A stretch of DNA of 50,028 bases from CAZTTG01 sp964615935 (GCA_964615935.1 CAZTTG010000047.1:1-50028), one strand, 5' to 3'. Positions 35,138-44,920 are shown, numbered from the stretch's first letter. Numbers and translations: made by a program. The notes: a model not told the origin generated them from the letters alone.

Positions 35138-35872
35138 TCAGAGCCGCAGCGACAGCCCCAGCAGCAGCTGGTGAACCCACAGCTCGGTCTCCAGGGAGCT
35201 GTCCTTCTCCAGGTCCACGTCCACGTCGGTCCAGGTGAGCTTGTACTCGGTGAAGATCGAGACCCGGCCGCAGAGCGGCGCGCTGAGTCCCGCCAGCACG
35301 TTGATGGCCGGGCCGGTGATCTGGTACTCCAGCGTCGGCTGGCCCTGCACCGTCGCGTCCACGTGGGGGACGGCGATGCCCGCGCCGGCGCCCACGTAGG
35401 GCCGCAGCAGGACGCACGTTCCTCTGTCCCTTCCCTCGTCGCAAAGCCAGCGGTGCATGTAGTTGAGGGTCAGGAAGTTCAGCCCGTGGGTCAGCTCGAA
35501 CGAGTCCAGCACGCTGTTGATCGGAAGCTCACCGCTCACGGGATTCCCCGAGATGGTCCCCGATACCGGCGCGACGTCCGAGGTGTCCACGATGCCCTTG
35601 GCGTGGGTGAAATCCAGGCTCAGCCCGCTCGGCGATTCCGGGCCGAACCACCAGGTGACACGCCCTGCGTAGTACGCCGGATTGACGAAGGACCTGTCGT
35701 CCCACGAGACTCCCTCGAAGGTGACGTCGGTCCCTCCCGGCTGCTCGAAGCGGACGTCGCTGTCCGGGATGAGCGCCTTGCCGAAGGCGAAGGAGAGCTC
35801 GATGTCCCGCTCCGGCGCCGCGCAGGAGGCCAGCGCCAGCAGCAGGATCCACGTCGCAGAGCCGCGATTCAT
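35138..35872 (-). CDS. Outer-membrane beta-barrel-like protein
   Basis: Exported protein of 244 residues. The N-terminus MNRGSATWILLLALASCAAP has a lipobox-like LASC, so it may be a lipoprotein, or the Cys may be incidental. The rest has alternating polar/hydrophobic strands typical of small outer-membrane barrels: RPYVGAGAGIAVP, VSIFTEYKLTWTDVDVDL and the last strand LLLGLSLRL. No enzymatic motif. It converges on the ABC exporter and is divergent from the M16 gene. GGGAGGG lies upstream of the ATG at 35872. Confidence 0.65.
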   Translation of the reverse strand: MNRGSATWILLLALASCAAPERDIELSFAFGKALIPDSDVRFEQPGGTDVTFEGVSWDDRSFVNPAYYAGRVTWWFGPESPSGLSLDFTHAKGIVDTSDVAPVSGTISGNPVSGELPINSVLDSFELTHGLNFLTLNYMHRWLCDEGRDRGTCVLLRPYVGAGAGIAVPHVDATVQGQPTLEYQITGPAINVLAGLSAPLCGRVSIFTEYKLTWTDVDVDLEKDSSLETELWVHQLLLGLSLRL

Positions 35873-36065
35873 GTCGGTTGCCCTCCCTGGGCTCCCGCTC
35901 CGGGCGGGGACGGTCGGATCCCCGCCGTGGATGCCGAAAGCCCCGGTCGTGCCTCCAGGATCCTCCACACGGTCCTCATACAGGCTACGGCGGAGTCTGC
36001 ATGGCCGCGAGGGGCCGCGCTCGCGTTATCCTGTCGGGCTCCGATCCCTGTCCCCACGCAAAACC

Positions 36066-38597
36066 ATGATCCCGACCAACCCCCCTGCCCCGCGCCCCGC
36101 CCGCCCCGGCTCGCTCCGCCGAACCGCCCTCCTCCTCCTCTTGGCCCTGGCCGCCGGGGCCCAGGAGGGCGCGCGGGATCCGTCCGCCCGGGACCTCGAG
36201 CCCCTCACCCTCGGCGAGCACGTCTTCCACCGGCGGGAGCTGGCCAACGGGCTGCGCGCCGCGGCGGTGGCCGACGAGGAGGACTCGGTCTCGGTCTTCA
36301 TGGTCATCGGCGCCGGCAAGCGCCAGGAGGGCTCGACCACCACCGGGCTGGCCCACCTCACCGAGCACGCCATGTATACGGGCACCCCCACGACCGGTCC
36401 CGACCAGCACGATCGGCGCGTGAAGGAGATGGGCGGCCAGTCCAACGCCTTCACGCGCGAGGACTACACGCTCTACTACGACCACGGCGTCCCGATCGAT
36501 CGCCTGGGCGAGGTGCTGGCCATGGAGGCCGACCGCCTGCGCAACCTGAGCTTCGACGAGGCGGCGGTGCTGCACGAGCGGGGCCGGCTGGAGAGGGAGG
36601 AGGCGGCGACCCACACCCCCGCCATGGCGCGCGAGGAGCTGCTCGAGTCGGTGCTCTTCCGCTCCCACCCCTACGGCGCCGGTCTCCTCGACGAGGAGGG
36701 TCACACCCTGGCGCCGCGGCTCTCGGTGGCGCAGATCCGCCACTTCTACGACCTCTACTACCACCCCGACAACGTCGCCGTGGTGGTGGTCGGAGGCCTG
36801 GAGCCCTCGGTCGCCCTGGACGCCGTGCAGGCGGCCTTCGGCCAGCTCCCGCGCGGCCCGGCCCGGCCGCCGGTCCCGATCGAGCCCGACCGCCTTCGCG
36901 GCGGGAGCGCGCGCTTCGCCTCCGAGCTCTCCCAGGATCGCCTCGAGCACGCCTGGCTGGTCCCGGCGATCGACCACCCCGACCGTCCGGCCCTCGACGT
37001 CCTGGCGCGCCTGCTCTCCCGCCGGACCCTGTCCGACGGAGCCCCGGTGCAGGCCGCCTCGGGCGGCCGGGTGGACCGCGAGATCTTCCGCCTGGCCGGC
37101 ACCGGCCCGCGGGCCGCGGCCGAGCTGAAGGCCCTGGAGGAGGAGCTGCGCGCCGCGCTCCTCGCCGAGGACGAGGTGAACGAGGTCAAGGCGCTGCTGC
37201 GGGACGACTTCACCGCGCCGCTGTTGCGCGACCGCCCCTACCTCGCCCTGGCCGGCACCTGGGGCGTCTTCGAGGTCCTGGGGCACCCCGAGTATCCCGT
37301 CCGCTACGCCGAGGCCATCGACGCCGTGACCCCCGAGGACCTGCGGGAGGCCGCGCGCCGTCACCTGACGGCCGAGCGGCGCTTCGAGATCGTCTTCGAG
37401 GGCAGCGGCGAGCCGCCCCCGCCCCTGCCCGAAGACCCCAAGGAGCTCTCCCAGGTCGCCCAGGACGCCCGCGCCTCGGGCGACCTGGAGCGAGCCGTGG
37501 CCGCCTACACGCGCCTGCTCGAGCAGAAGCCGAACAAGATGTTCACGGTGATCTACCACGCCGAGCGCGGCCAGGTGCGGATGGAGCAGCGGGACTACCT
37601 CTCCGCCATCGCCGACTTCGAGGAGGCCCTGGCGGTGATCGACTACCCGGCGGTGCGGGACCTCCTGCAGGAGGCGCGCGAGCTGCAGTACGGCGGGGCT
37701 CCCATCGAGGAGAGCGACGAGCCCGAGCCGCCGGCCGAGCTGCTCGCGCGCATCGCCTCGGTGCAGCGGGAGCTCGAGGCCTGGCGCGGGCTCGAGTTCC
37801 GCGTGCCCATCGAGCTGGAGCTCGCGTCGGACCCCGCCGTCGGAACGGCGTGCTGGTACGAATGGGAGAGCGGGAAGCTCGGCCTCTCGATCGCAGACGG
37901 CGATGACCTGCGCCGCAGCGCGCTGCTGGAAGCCTGCTTCCACGCCCTGCAGGACCAGCACTTCGACGTCGCTGCGCTGCGCCAGGCGGCCGGCGAGGAC
38001 GAGGACGCCGGCCGCGCCCTGAGCGCCCTGATCGAGGGCGAGGCGATCCTGGCGGTGTCCGAGATCACGGGCTACGACCTCGAGCCGCACGGGCGGATCC
38101 CCGCCGTCGGCGCCGTCGACGAGTACCGCTTCGAGGAGGCCTTCCACCTGGGGGCGGGCATGCGCTTCGTGCGGGCAGCGCGGGAGCGGGGCGGCTGGAA
38201 GGCGGTGGCCGAGCTCTACCGCCGGCCGCCGCGCAGCACCGCCGAGATCCTGCACCCCGAGCGTTACCCGGCCGCGCCTCCCGAGGCCCTGGACGACGTC
38301 GAGCTGCCCGATCGCATTGCGCGCGAGCAGACGCGATGGGGCGAGTACGGCCTGCTCTGGCTCCTCAGCGAATGCCAGGAGACCCGCTCCGCGGCCGGGG
38401 ATCTGGCTCGGACCCTGACCGCGGACCGCCACTGCCTGGTCTTCACCGACACGGGCCACGCGGACTGCTGGGACCTGCGCTTCGAGAGCGAGGCCGCGGC
38501 CCGCCGCTTCCAGCTCGAGGGCGCCCCGGCGATCGCCGCCGGGGGCTGGACCCTCGTCCAGAGCGGCCGCGACGTCCGGCTCACTGGCACACGGTGA
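36066..38597 (+). CDS. Secreted M16 peptidase fused to a degenerate metallopeptidase-like domain
   Basis: Exported protein of 843 residues with a signal peptide. The first about 430 residues are an M16 zinc peptidase: HLTEH (H97, E100, H101) is the inverted HxxEH site, with the downstream acidic segment HERGRLEREEA giving the last ligand, then the M16 C-domain. A TPR-like stretch (about 455-540) follows. The last part contains EACFHALQDQHFD (about 622-634) and ALIEGEA (about 655), which matches a family normally reading HELxHALQDQ, but the first His and the Glu are replaced (E622, A623). So the second peptidase-like site is probably dead. Ends with a 17-base tail overlap with the convergent propeller gene. 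Confidence 0.85.
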   Translation: MIPTNPPAPRPARPGSLRRTALLLLLALAAGAQEGARDPSARDLEPLTLGEHVFHRRELANGLRAAAVADEEDSVSVFMVIGAGKRQEGSTTTGLAHLTEHAMYTGTPTTGPDQHDRRVKEMGGQSNAFTREDYTLYYDHGVPIDRLGEVLAMEADRLRNLSFDEAAVLHERGRLEREEAATHTPAMAREELLESVLFRSHPYGAGLLDEEGHTLAPRLSVAQIRHFYDLYYHPDNVAVVVVGGLEPSVALDAVQAAFGQLPRGPARPPVPIEPDRLRGGSARFASELSQDRLEHAWLVPAIDHPDRPALDVLARLLSRRTLSDGAPVQAASGGRVDREIFRLAGTGPRAAAELKALEEELRAALLAEDEVNEVKALLRDDFTAPLLRDRPYLALAGTWGVFEVLGHPEYPVRYAEAIDAVTPEDLREAARRHLTAERRFEIVFEGSGEPPPPLPEDPKELSQVAQDARASGDLERAVAAYTRLLEQKPNKMFTVIYHAERGQVRMEQRDYLSAIADFEEALAVIDYPAVRDLLQEARELQYGGAPIEESDEPEPPAELLARIASVQRELEAWRGLEFRVPIELELASDPAVGTACWYEWESGKLGLSIADGDDLRRSALLEACFHALQDQHFDVAALRQAAGEDEDAGRALSALIEGEAILAVSEITGYDLEPHGRIPAVGAVDEYRFEEAFHLGAGMRFVRAARERGGWKAVAELYRRPPRSTAEILHPERYPAAPPEALDDVELPDRIAREQTRWGEYGLLWLLSECQETRSAAGDLARTLTADRHCLVFTDTGHADCWDLRFESEAAARRFQLEGAPAIAAGGWTLVQSGRDVRLTGTR

Positions 38598-40398
38598 ACT
38601 CGATCGCGTCGGTCAGCCCCGTCCCGCCAGGGCTCGGCGGGTCGCGGAACCACCCCTGGATCCAGCCGAGGTTGCCTTGGCCAATCGAGGCGCAAATCCC
38701 CGCAGCGTTCAGGTCCAGCGACAGAACTCCGGTGCAGGGTGGCAGGCCGCCCGAGCCAGAGCTCTGCGGCGGCAGGCGCTGGATGGGGGTCTCCATGCAC
38801 AGGAAGCCGCCCTGGAACGGAAGCGCCCGGGGCCCCGTCACGGAGTAGAACAGAATCCCGGGCTTGCCGGGCTCGACCTGGCTCGCTTTCACCGTGAAGC
38901 CGCTCGGAGCGGTGGCGCTCGGGACGCCGGAGAAGCCCATGGCGGGCACGCAACCCGAGGAGCTCACCTTTGCGGTGCAGTAGATCTCCACCCGGTCGTC
39001 GCAGTGCCAGCGATCGCGGACGAAGATGTCCAGCGATTCGTTGGTGTCGCCGGGAACGAGGTTGTTGGCCCTGCTCTGGAACGACACGTAGCGGCCGTCC
39101 CCGGAGATCGAGGCCCACGTGCTGTCCTTCTTGCCCCCCTGCCCCGTCGAGGAGACGCTGACCCGCTGGGTCAGGCCTTGCAGTCGGTCGTGCACGAAGA
39201 CGTCCATCAACCCCCAGATGTCGCCCGGGACCAGGTTGTCGGCCTCGCTTTCGAACGCGACGAAGCGGCCGTCGGCGGAGATCGAGGGATCCTGGCAATA
39301 CCCGTTCCCCTGGATCCCGCTCGAATCGACGCTGACCCGGGTGGTCCTCCCGCTGGCTCGATCGTGCACGAAGATGTCACCCGTAGTGTTGGTGTCGCCG
39401 GAGACGAGGTTCGAGGCCCAGCTGTCGAACGCCACGTGACGGCCATCCGCGGAGATGGAGGGGACGTAGCTGTTGTGGTTCCCCTCTCCCCCCGTCGAGG
39501 AGACGCTGACCCGGGATGTCACCCCCATCTGCAGATCGCGCACGAAGATGTCCTCTCGCCCGTTGGTGTCGCCGGCAACCAGGTTGGTCGCGAGGCTGGC
39601 GAATGCCACGTAGCGGCCGTCGGCGGAGATCGAGGCATCGGAGCTGAAGTCGTTGGCCTGATTCCCTGCCGAGTCGACGCTGGCACGGATGGTCGGCCCC
39701 GTCGTTCGGTCGTGGACGAAGATGTCCCATGTCCCGTTGGTGTCGCCCTGAACCAAGTTGCTGGCCATGCTCACGAACGCCACGTGGCGACCATCCGCGG
39801 ATATCGAGGCGATCGAGCTGGACCCCGAACCCTGGCCCCCCGAGGAATCCACGCTCACCCGGGTGGTCGACCCCGTCTGGCGGTCGCGAAGGAAGACGTC
39901 CGAGCAACCGTTGGTGTCCCCCGCCACCAGGTTGTCCGCTAGGCTGTGGAAGGCCACGAAGCGGCCGTCTGCCGAGATCGAGGGGTAGTCGCAGGCCTTC
40001 GAGGCCTGGCCTCCCCCGGAGTCCACGCTCACGCGGCTCGTCAGCCCCAGGTGTTGATCGTGCACGAAGACGTCCACTTGCCCGTTGGTGTCCCCCGGGA
40101 CCAGGTTGTCGGAGGCGCTTGCGAACGCCACGTAGCGTCCGTCGGCGGAGATCGAGCTCCTGAGGCTGAACCAGTTGCCCTGAGCTCCCGCCGAATCGAC
40201 GCTCACGCGCGTGGTCGTACCGCCCTGGGCCAGGGCCACGGCTCCATGGAGCAGGCCGAGCATCACGAGCGCCTGCAGACCCGCGCGCAGCAGTCTGAGC
40301 CCGCCGGACCGGGCGCTGGCGGATGAGCTCCTCTCGAGGCCGGGCGCGCTCGATCGAGCGCTCCGGGGGGATCGAGCCAAAGTGGTGACGATGCTCAT
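38581..40398 (-). CDS. Secreted seven-repeat beta-propeller protein
   Basis: Exported protein of 605 residues. Seven tandem repeats of about 58 residues (174 bp) follow the pattern TTRVSVDS.G.Q, SISADGR.VAF.S.A.NLV.GDTN and D.FVHDR. They form a PD40/WD40-like propeller. The C-terminal about 130 residues are the Cys-containing domain shared with 40434-41735 and 41966-44563 (YCTAKVSSSGC to WFRDPP). An unusually long N-terminus (GLERSSSASA) precedes the hydrophobic signal. ATG at 40398 has AGGAG 7 bases upstream. Likely an envelope or extracellular binding protein. Probably duplicated from the neighbour, 35 bases upstream. Confidence 0.88.
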   Translation of the reverse strand: MSIVTTLARSPRSARSSAPGLERSSSASARSGGLRLLRAGLQALVMLGLLHGAVALAQGGTTTRVSVDSAGAQGNWFSLRSSISADGRYVAFASASDNLVPGDTNGQVDVFVHDQHLGLTSRVSVDSGGGQASKACDYPSISADGRFVAFHSLADNLVAGDTNGCSDVFLRDRQTGSTTRVSVDSSGGQGSGSSSIASISADGRHVAFVSMASNLVQGDTNGTWDIFVHDRTTGPTIRASVDSAGNQANDFSSDASISADGRYVAFASLATNLVAGDTNGREDIFVRDLQMGVTSRVSVSSTGGEGNHNSYVPSISADGRHVAFDSWASNLVSGDTNTTGDIFVHDRASGRTTRVSVDSSGIQGNGYCQDPSISADGRFVAFESEADNLVPGDIWGLMDVFVHDRLQGLTQRVSVSSTGQGGKKDSTWASISGDGRYVSFQSRANNLVPGDTNESLDIFVRDRWHCDDRVEIYCTAKVSSSGCVPAMGFSGVPSATAPSGFTVKASQVEPGKPGILFYSVTGPRALPFQGGFLCMETPIQRLPPQSSGSGGLPPCTGVLSLDLNAAGICASIGQGNLGWIQGWFRDPPSPGGTGLTDAIEFTVCQ

Positions 40399-40433
40399 GA
40401 TCAGGCTCCTTGTCCTGGACTTCGCCGCGTGCA

Positions 40434-41735
40434 TCACGGGCACACGGTGAAGCCGACGGCGTCGGTCAGACCGTAGCCAGTGGCGCTCGGGGGGTCCCGG
40501 AACCAGACCTGCACCCAGCCGCGGTAGCCCGTGCCGATCGTGGCGCAGATCCCGGCCGCGTTCAGATCCGTGCTCAGGAGGCCGGTGCAGGGCGGCGAGC
40601 CCGCCGATCCGGTGCTCTGCACCCCGGTCCGCTTGAGCGGCGGCCGGATGCACAGCAGGCCCCCGTAGAAGGGCAGGGCATAGGGGCCGCTTGCGCTGTA
40701 GATGAGGATGCCCGGCCGGCTTGGCTCGACCTGGCTGGCGGTGAGCACGAAACCGCTGGGGGCCGTCGCGCTGGGCACTCCGGAGAAGCCCATGGTGGGA
40801 GTACAGCCCGAGGAGGTCGTCTTCGCGGTGCAGTAGGCGTAAGTGCTGCTGGCGCAGTCCTGGCGATCGTGGACGAAGACGTCCATTGCATGGTTGGTGT
40901 CGCCCGGAACGAGGTTCGTGGCGTCGCTGAGGAAGGCCACGTGGTGGCCATCCATGGACATCGAGCAGAGCCAGAAGCTGTGGTCGTTCGCCTGATTCCC
41001 CGCCGAGTCGACGCTGACCCTGGTGGTCTGGCCGGTCTGAAGGTCATGCACGAAGGTATCGACGACCCCGTTCGTGTCTCCGGGCACCAGGTTGTAGGCG
41101 CTGCTGCGGAACGCCACGCAGCGGCCATCCGCGGAGATCGAGGGATAGTAGCTGGGCCAGTTCGCCTGAAGCCCCGCCGAGTCCACGCTGACGCGCGTCG
41201 TCTGAGCCGTCTGGCGGTCGTGCACGAAGACGTCCATCAGGTAGTTGGTATCACCCGGCACCAGGTTGCCTGCGTCGCTGCCGAAGGCGATGCAGTTGCC
41301 ATCCGAGGAGATCGAGGGCATGTGGCTGAAGGAATCGCCCTGATTGCCCGCCGAGTCGATGCTCACACGAGCAGTCTTGCCCCTGTCGCGGTCGCGCAGG
41401 AAGATGTCGAGCTCCCCGTTGGTGTCTCCTGGCACCAGATTGTCGGCATAGCTGTCGAATGCCACCCAACGCCCGTCGCCTGAGATCGACGGGCGCCTGT
41501 AGGCGTGGTGGTTCCCCTGGATCCCCGCGGAATCGACGCTCACGCGAGTGGTGGTGCCGCCCTGGGCCAGGGCCATGGGCCCGTGGACCAGGCCGAGCAC
41601 CGCGAGCGCCGGCAGGCCCGCGCGCAGCAGCCGGCGGCCACGGGGGCCGGCGCTGGCGGATGAGCTCCTCTCGAGGCCGAATGCGCTCGATCGAGGTCGC
41701 CGACCGGATCGTGTCAGGGCGTGTTCCGAGGTCAT
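40434..41735 (-). CDS. Secreted four-repeat propeller-like paralogue
   Basis: Exported protein of 433 residues, clearly paralogous to the downstream gene. It has the same N-terminus (GLERSSSASA, then LLRAGLPALAVLGLVHG) and the same C-terminal Cys domain, but only four 58-residue repeats rather than seven. Four repeats are too few for a normal closed propeller, so it may dimerise or have a different fold. The two genes probably differ by gain or loss of 174-bp repeat units. ATG at 41735 has AAGGAC upstream. Confidence 0.85.
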   Translation of the reverse strand: MTSEHALTRSGRRPRSSAFGLERSSSASAGPRGRRLLRAGLPALAVLGLVHGPMALAQGGTTTRVSVDSAGIQGNHHAYRRPSISGDGRWVAFDSYADNLVPGDTNGELDIFLRDRDRGKTARVSIDSAGNQGDSFSHMPSISSDGNCIAFGSDAGNLVPGDTNYLMDVFVHDRQTAQTTRVSVDSAGLQANWPSYYPSISADGRCVAFRSSAYNLVPGDTNGVVDTFVHDLQTGQTTRVSVDSAGNQANDHSFWLCSMSMDGHHVAFLSDATNLVPGDTNHAMDVFVHDRQDCASSTYAYCTAKTTSSGCTPTMGFSGVPSATAPSGFVLTASQVEPSRPGILIYSASGPYALPFYGGLLCIRPPLKRTGVQSTGSAGSPPCTGLLSTDLNAAGICATIGTGYRGWVQVWFRDPPSATGYGLTDAVGFTVCP

Positions 41736-41965
41736 GATCAGGTCCTTCAGCGAGACGGGTGGTCGGGTCACCAGAGCTGGGGCGTCTGTTAGAGCAGTGT
41801 ATCCAGCCCTGCCGAATGCATGTCCTTCGCGGTCCATTTGGCTCCATCCGCAGAGGAGATCCCGCCCCAGGGCCCTGGGCGCCGCGCCCGCCGCCGAAGG
41901 AAGAGCCCGAGCGGGGTCCTCCCCGCCCGGGCGCCGGTTCCTCCTCCTGGTCCACCTTCGCGCCG

Positions 41966-44563
41966 CTACGGGCAGATCTCGAACTCCAGCGCGTCGGTGA
42001 GACCCGTGCCGAAGCCGGAGAGGTCGCCCGGATCGCGGAACCAGTACTGCGCGAAGACCTGGGCCGCCAGGACCAGCCCCGGATCGGTTCCGGACTGGAT
42101 CAGGGCGTTGAAGTCGTAGCTGAAGGTGCCCGAGCAGTCGTTCGGGGGCGGGTTGCCGCCGGAGTTCTGCACCGGCGTGCGCTTGGTCGGAGGCAGCACG
42201 CAGAGGGTGCCGCCCTGGAACGGCAGGTTGTTGGGGGCGAAGCCGTAGAACAGGATGCCGTTCTTGTTGTTGATGATCTCGCTGGCGCTGATGTCGAAGG
42301 GCGAGGGGCTGGTGACGCTCGGCTCTCCGCTGAAGCCGATGGCCGGCATGCACATCTGGGAGTTCAGCTTGGCGGTGCAGTAGACGACCGGCGTCGGGCA
42401 ACTGGTGGAGATCGGGTCCAGGGAGATCAGGCCGAAGTCGTCCAGGTTCCAGCCTCCGAAGACCACGCCGCCGTCGCTGAGGAGCCGGTACTCGACCTGC
42501 ACGCTGGAGTTGCCCGCGGCGATGGTGGAGACGTCCAGCGTGAACTTGGTCCAGGAGCCGTCGACGTGGTCCTGGCCGGTGGCGTTCTGCCAGACCACCT
42601 GGCCGTTCACCTTCACCTGGGCCTGGTCGTAGACCCCCGCCTCGACCGTCAGCCAGCGCCGGAAGTCCAGGTGCACGTTGGAGGCCGCCGAGCAGTCGAC
42701 GACGGGCGAGCGCAGCCAGTTGTTGACGTTGTTCTGGTAGGCGCCGTTCCAGCCCGAGGGCCCCAGGTCGTTGCCCCAGCACTGCGAGCCGGACCAGGCC
42801 GAGCCCGGGTCCCCGGACTGTCCCTGAGGGGCGCCCTTCTGCCAGTCGTCCTGCGTGGCCACCTGGCCGTGGGTCCAGCCGCCCGCGCCGCCGCCCTCGA
42901 AATCGTCGAAGTAGATCTCGGTGCGCACGCCCACCATGAACTCGAAGGGCGGCGCGCCGCTGTCGGCCCCCTCGGGGAGGACCTCGTAGCCACCCTGGCT
43001 GTCGGTGGCGGTGATGTAGTACTGGATGGAGACCGGCGAGCCGTAGCCCGGGATCTGGCCGGTGTAGGTGTTGCCCGCGCCGCTCATGGCGGTGCTGTAC
43101 CAGTTCTGGCCCCCGTCACCCGTGTAGTGGAGGTCCACCGCGCTCACGGTGGCGGCGGTCAGGCTGTTCACCTGGCAGACCACGTCGTAGGGACCGGGGT
43201 CGGTCTGGGTGTCGGAGAGCGGCGTGTGCAGGATCTCGAGGTCCAGCGGATCGGCCAGGACCGCCGCGCTGGCCAGCACCCCGCGGGTGATCATCTGGGA
43301 CAGGTCGAAGTCGTTGGTGGCCTGGGGGTAGGAGTCGTTGGACGAGTGGATGTAGGGGCAGTACTGGCTGAGATCCTCGAAGGGGAAGACCGCCGGGTAG
43401 CCCTCCGCCGTGTAGGAGGCGTGGTCGGAGGAGCCGGCGGTCAGCGTCCCCGAGGTGGAGGCCCAGTTCGCGACGTAGGCCGCCGCGGTGGCGTCGCAGA
43501 AGGCCGTCAGGGCGCCGGAAGTGTTGTTGGTGGCCCAGTCGCAGTCGCGCACGTCGCCCGCCTCGCGGTAGGCGCACATGTCCATGTTGAGCATGCCCAC
43601 GATGTCCTGGCCGGCGGCCTTGGAGGAGGCGGCGTTGGCGGCCGATCCGTGCAGGCCGTACTCCTCGCCCGCGAACCAGATGAAGCGCAGGCTGCGCTCG
43701 TAGGGCCCGCCGCCGGGAAGCACCCGCGCCAGCTCCATGATGGCCGCGCTGCCCGAGGCGTTGTCGTCCGCGCCGGGCGCCGGCGAACCGGAGCCCGAGC
43801 TGTTGATCGAGTCGTAGTGGGCGCCCATCACCACCCACTCGTTGGGGAGGCGCGCCCCCGGGATCTCCACCAGCACGTTGTCGCCGTGGTTGGAGGAGAA
43901 GAACTGGGTGGTGGGGCTGAGGCCATAGCCCTGGAGCTGGGCGATGAGCTGGTCGCGCGCCGCGTCGATGTAGGAGGGAACGGTCGAGTTGCGGCTGAAG
44001 TTGGCGGCCAGGGAGGCGTTGGTGCTCTCGATCTGGGCCTTGCTCACCTGGTCGACCATGGCCTGGATGCGCGGGTCGGTCGCCCGCACAGCCTTGGCCC
44101 CGCCCGCGGCGGGCTGGTCCACCGCCAGCGGCCGCTGGGGCTGGATGGCCCGGCGCTCGATGGCGACGGGGCCCAGGAGGCCGACCTGGGGGGTGACCGC
44201 CGAGGGGGGCGTCGCCGCCAGCACCTGCCGCCCGTGGCGATACAGGGGGCGGGCGCTCGGTGGGCCGGGGGCCTCGAAGGCCCGCGCGTCGTACAGGAAG
44301 AGCCCCTCTCCCCTCTGCAGGGCGGAAAGCTCGATCACGACGATCTTCCGCTCCCGCAGGGTCCGGACCAGGCCGCGGTCGGCGGCCCCCACCAGGAAGT
44401 CGCCGGCGTCGAACCACAGGTCCATGGAGCCGATCAGCTTGTCGCGCAGGCCGAGGTCGCCGGCGTGCTCGATCACCACCTCGTGGGTGCGGGGGGGGGT
44501 GATCTCGGCCGACGGGGCGGGGGACGGCGCGGCCAGCGCGCCGAGGAGGATCGCGGTGAACAT
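41966..44563 (-). CDS. Secreted M28 peptidase with C-terminal Cys domain
   Basis: Exported metallo-aminopeptidase of the M28 family, 865 residues, from ATG at 44563. The signal peptide is MFTAILLGALAAPSPAPSA. Zinc and catalytic motifs: MGAHYDS, GADDNASGSA, WFAGEEYGLHG, LNMDM and SSDHASY. They give the two-metal site. After the peptidase are a beta domain (Ig-like), a jelly-roll/MAM-like domain (DDFEGGGAGGW, FGGWNLDDFGL) and the shared C-terminal domain (VYCTAKLNSQMC to QYWFRDPGD). A probable extracellular peptidase, substrate unknown. TATCCT upstream (minus, 44627-44622) could be a -10 box. Confidence 0.9.
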   Translation of the reverse strand: MFTAILLGALAAPSPAPSAEITPPRTHEVVIEHAGDLGLRDKLIGSMDLWFDAGDFLVGAADRGLVRTLRERKIVVIELSALQRGEGLFLYDARAFEAPGPPSARPLYRHGRQVLAATPPSAVTPQVGLLGPVAIERRAIQPQRPLAVDQPAAGGAKAVRATDPRIQAMVDQVSKAQIESTNASLAANFSRNSTVPSYIDAARDQLIAQLQGYGLSPTTQFFSSNHGDNVLVEIPGARLPNEWVVMGAHYDSINSSGSGSPAPGADDNASGSAAIMELARVLPGGGPYERSLRFIWFAGEEYGLHGSAANAASSKAAGQDIVGMLNMDMCAYREAGDVRDCDWATNNTSGALTAFCDATAAAYVANWASTSGTLTAGSSDHASYTAEGYPAVFPFEDLSQYCPYIHSSNDSYPQATNDFDLSQMITRGVLASAAVLADPLDLEILHTPLSDTQTDPGPYDVVCQVNSLTAATVSAVDLHYTGDGGQNWYSTAMSGAGNTYTGQIPGYGSPVSIQYYITATDSQGGYEVLPEGADSGAPPFEFMVGVRTEIYFDDFEGGGAGGWTHGQVATQDDWQKGAPQGQSGDPGSAWSGSQCWGNDLGPSGWNGAYQNNVNNWLRSPVVDCSAASNVHLDFRRWLTVEAGVYDQAQVKVNGQVVWQNATGQDHVDGSWTKFTLDVSTIAAGNSSVQVEYRLLSDGGVVFGGWNLDDFGLISLDPISTSCPTPVVYCTAKLNSQMCMPAIGFSGEPSVTSPSPFDISASEIINNKNGILFYGFAPNNLPFQGGTLCVLPPTKRTPVQNSGGNPPPNDCSGTFSYDFNALIQSGTDPGLVLAAQVFAQYWFRDPGDLSGFGTGLTDALEFEICP

Positions 44564-44920
44564 GTGGGGGGACCTCGCTCTAGGGGGGATCCAGAGGCTT
44601 GGGGGAGAGCTCTCTTCTCTAAGGATAGGGCCGGCGCGGGGGAGGGGCTTGGGGAAGGGCCCCGAATGAGCCCGCGGGCAGCCGTCGCGGCCCACGGGGG
44701 CCGCCAGGGGAGCTACCCGCGGCCCGGGACCGGGGAGCCGGGATTCCGGCGGACGCCCGCTGGCGGCTCGCAGTCCACCCGGATCTCGTCGACCTCATGC
44801 AAGACTATCGACGGAGCGGGACCGGAGCGTGTTCCAGCCTTCGTGGGGCGCTCCGGGCCCGAGCGTAAGGGACTTGTAGGAGCACCGGGCGGCGAGCCCC
44901 TCTCCTCGCGCGCCCGCGCC
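44564..44920. other. Gene-free region
   Basis: 357 bases with no convincing gene. Two small hairpins are visible: GCGGCCC-ACGG-GGGCCGC at 44687-44704, and GCCGG-GATT-CCGGC at about 44737-44750. Either could end the minus-strand transcript of the 44921 gene. Otherwise I see nothing. Confidence 0.5.

Noticed and set aside
38581..41735. Regularly spaced repeats as a CRISPR array
   Set aside because: Spacing is 174 bases, repeats are coding and follow blade-like protein motifs; no short repeats or unique spacers.
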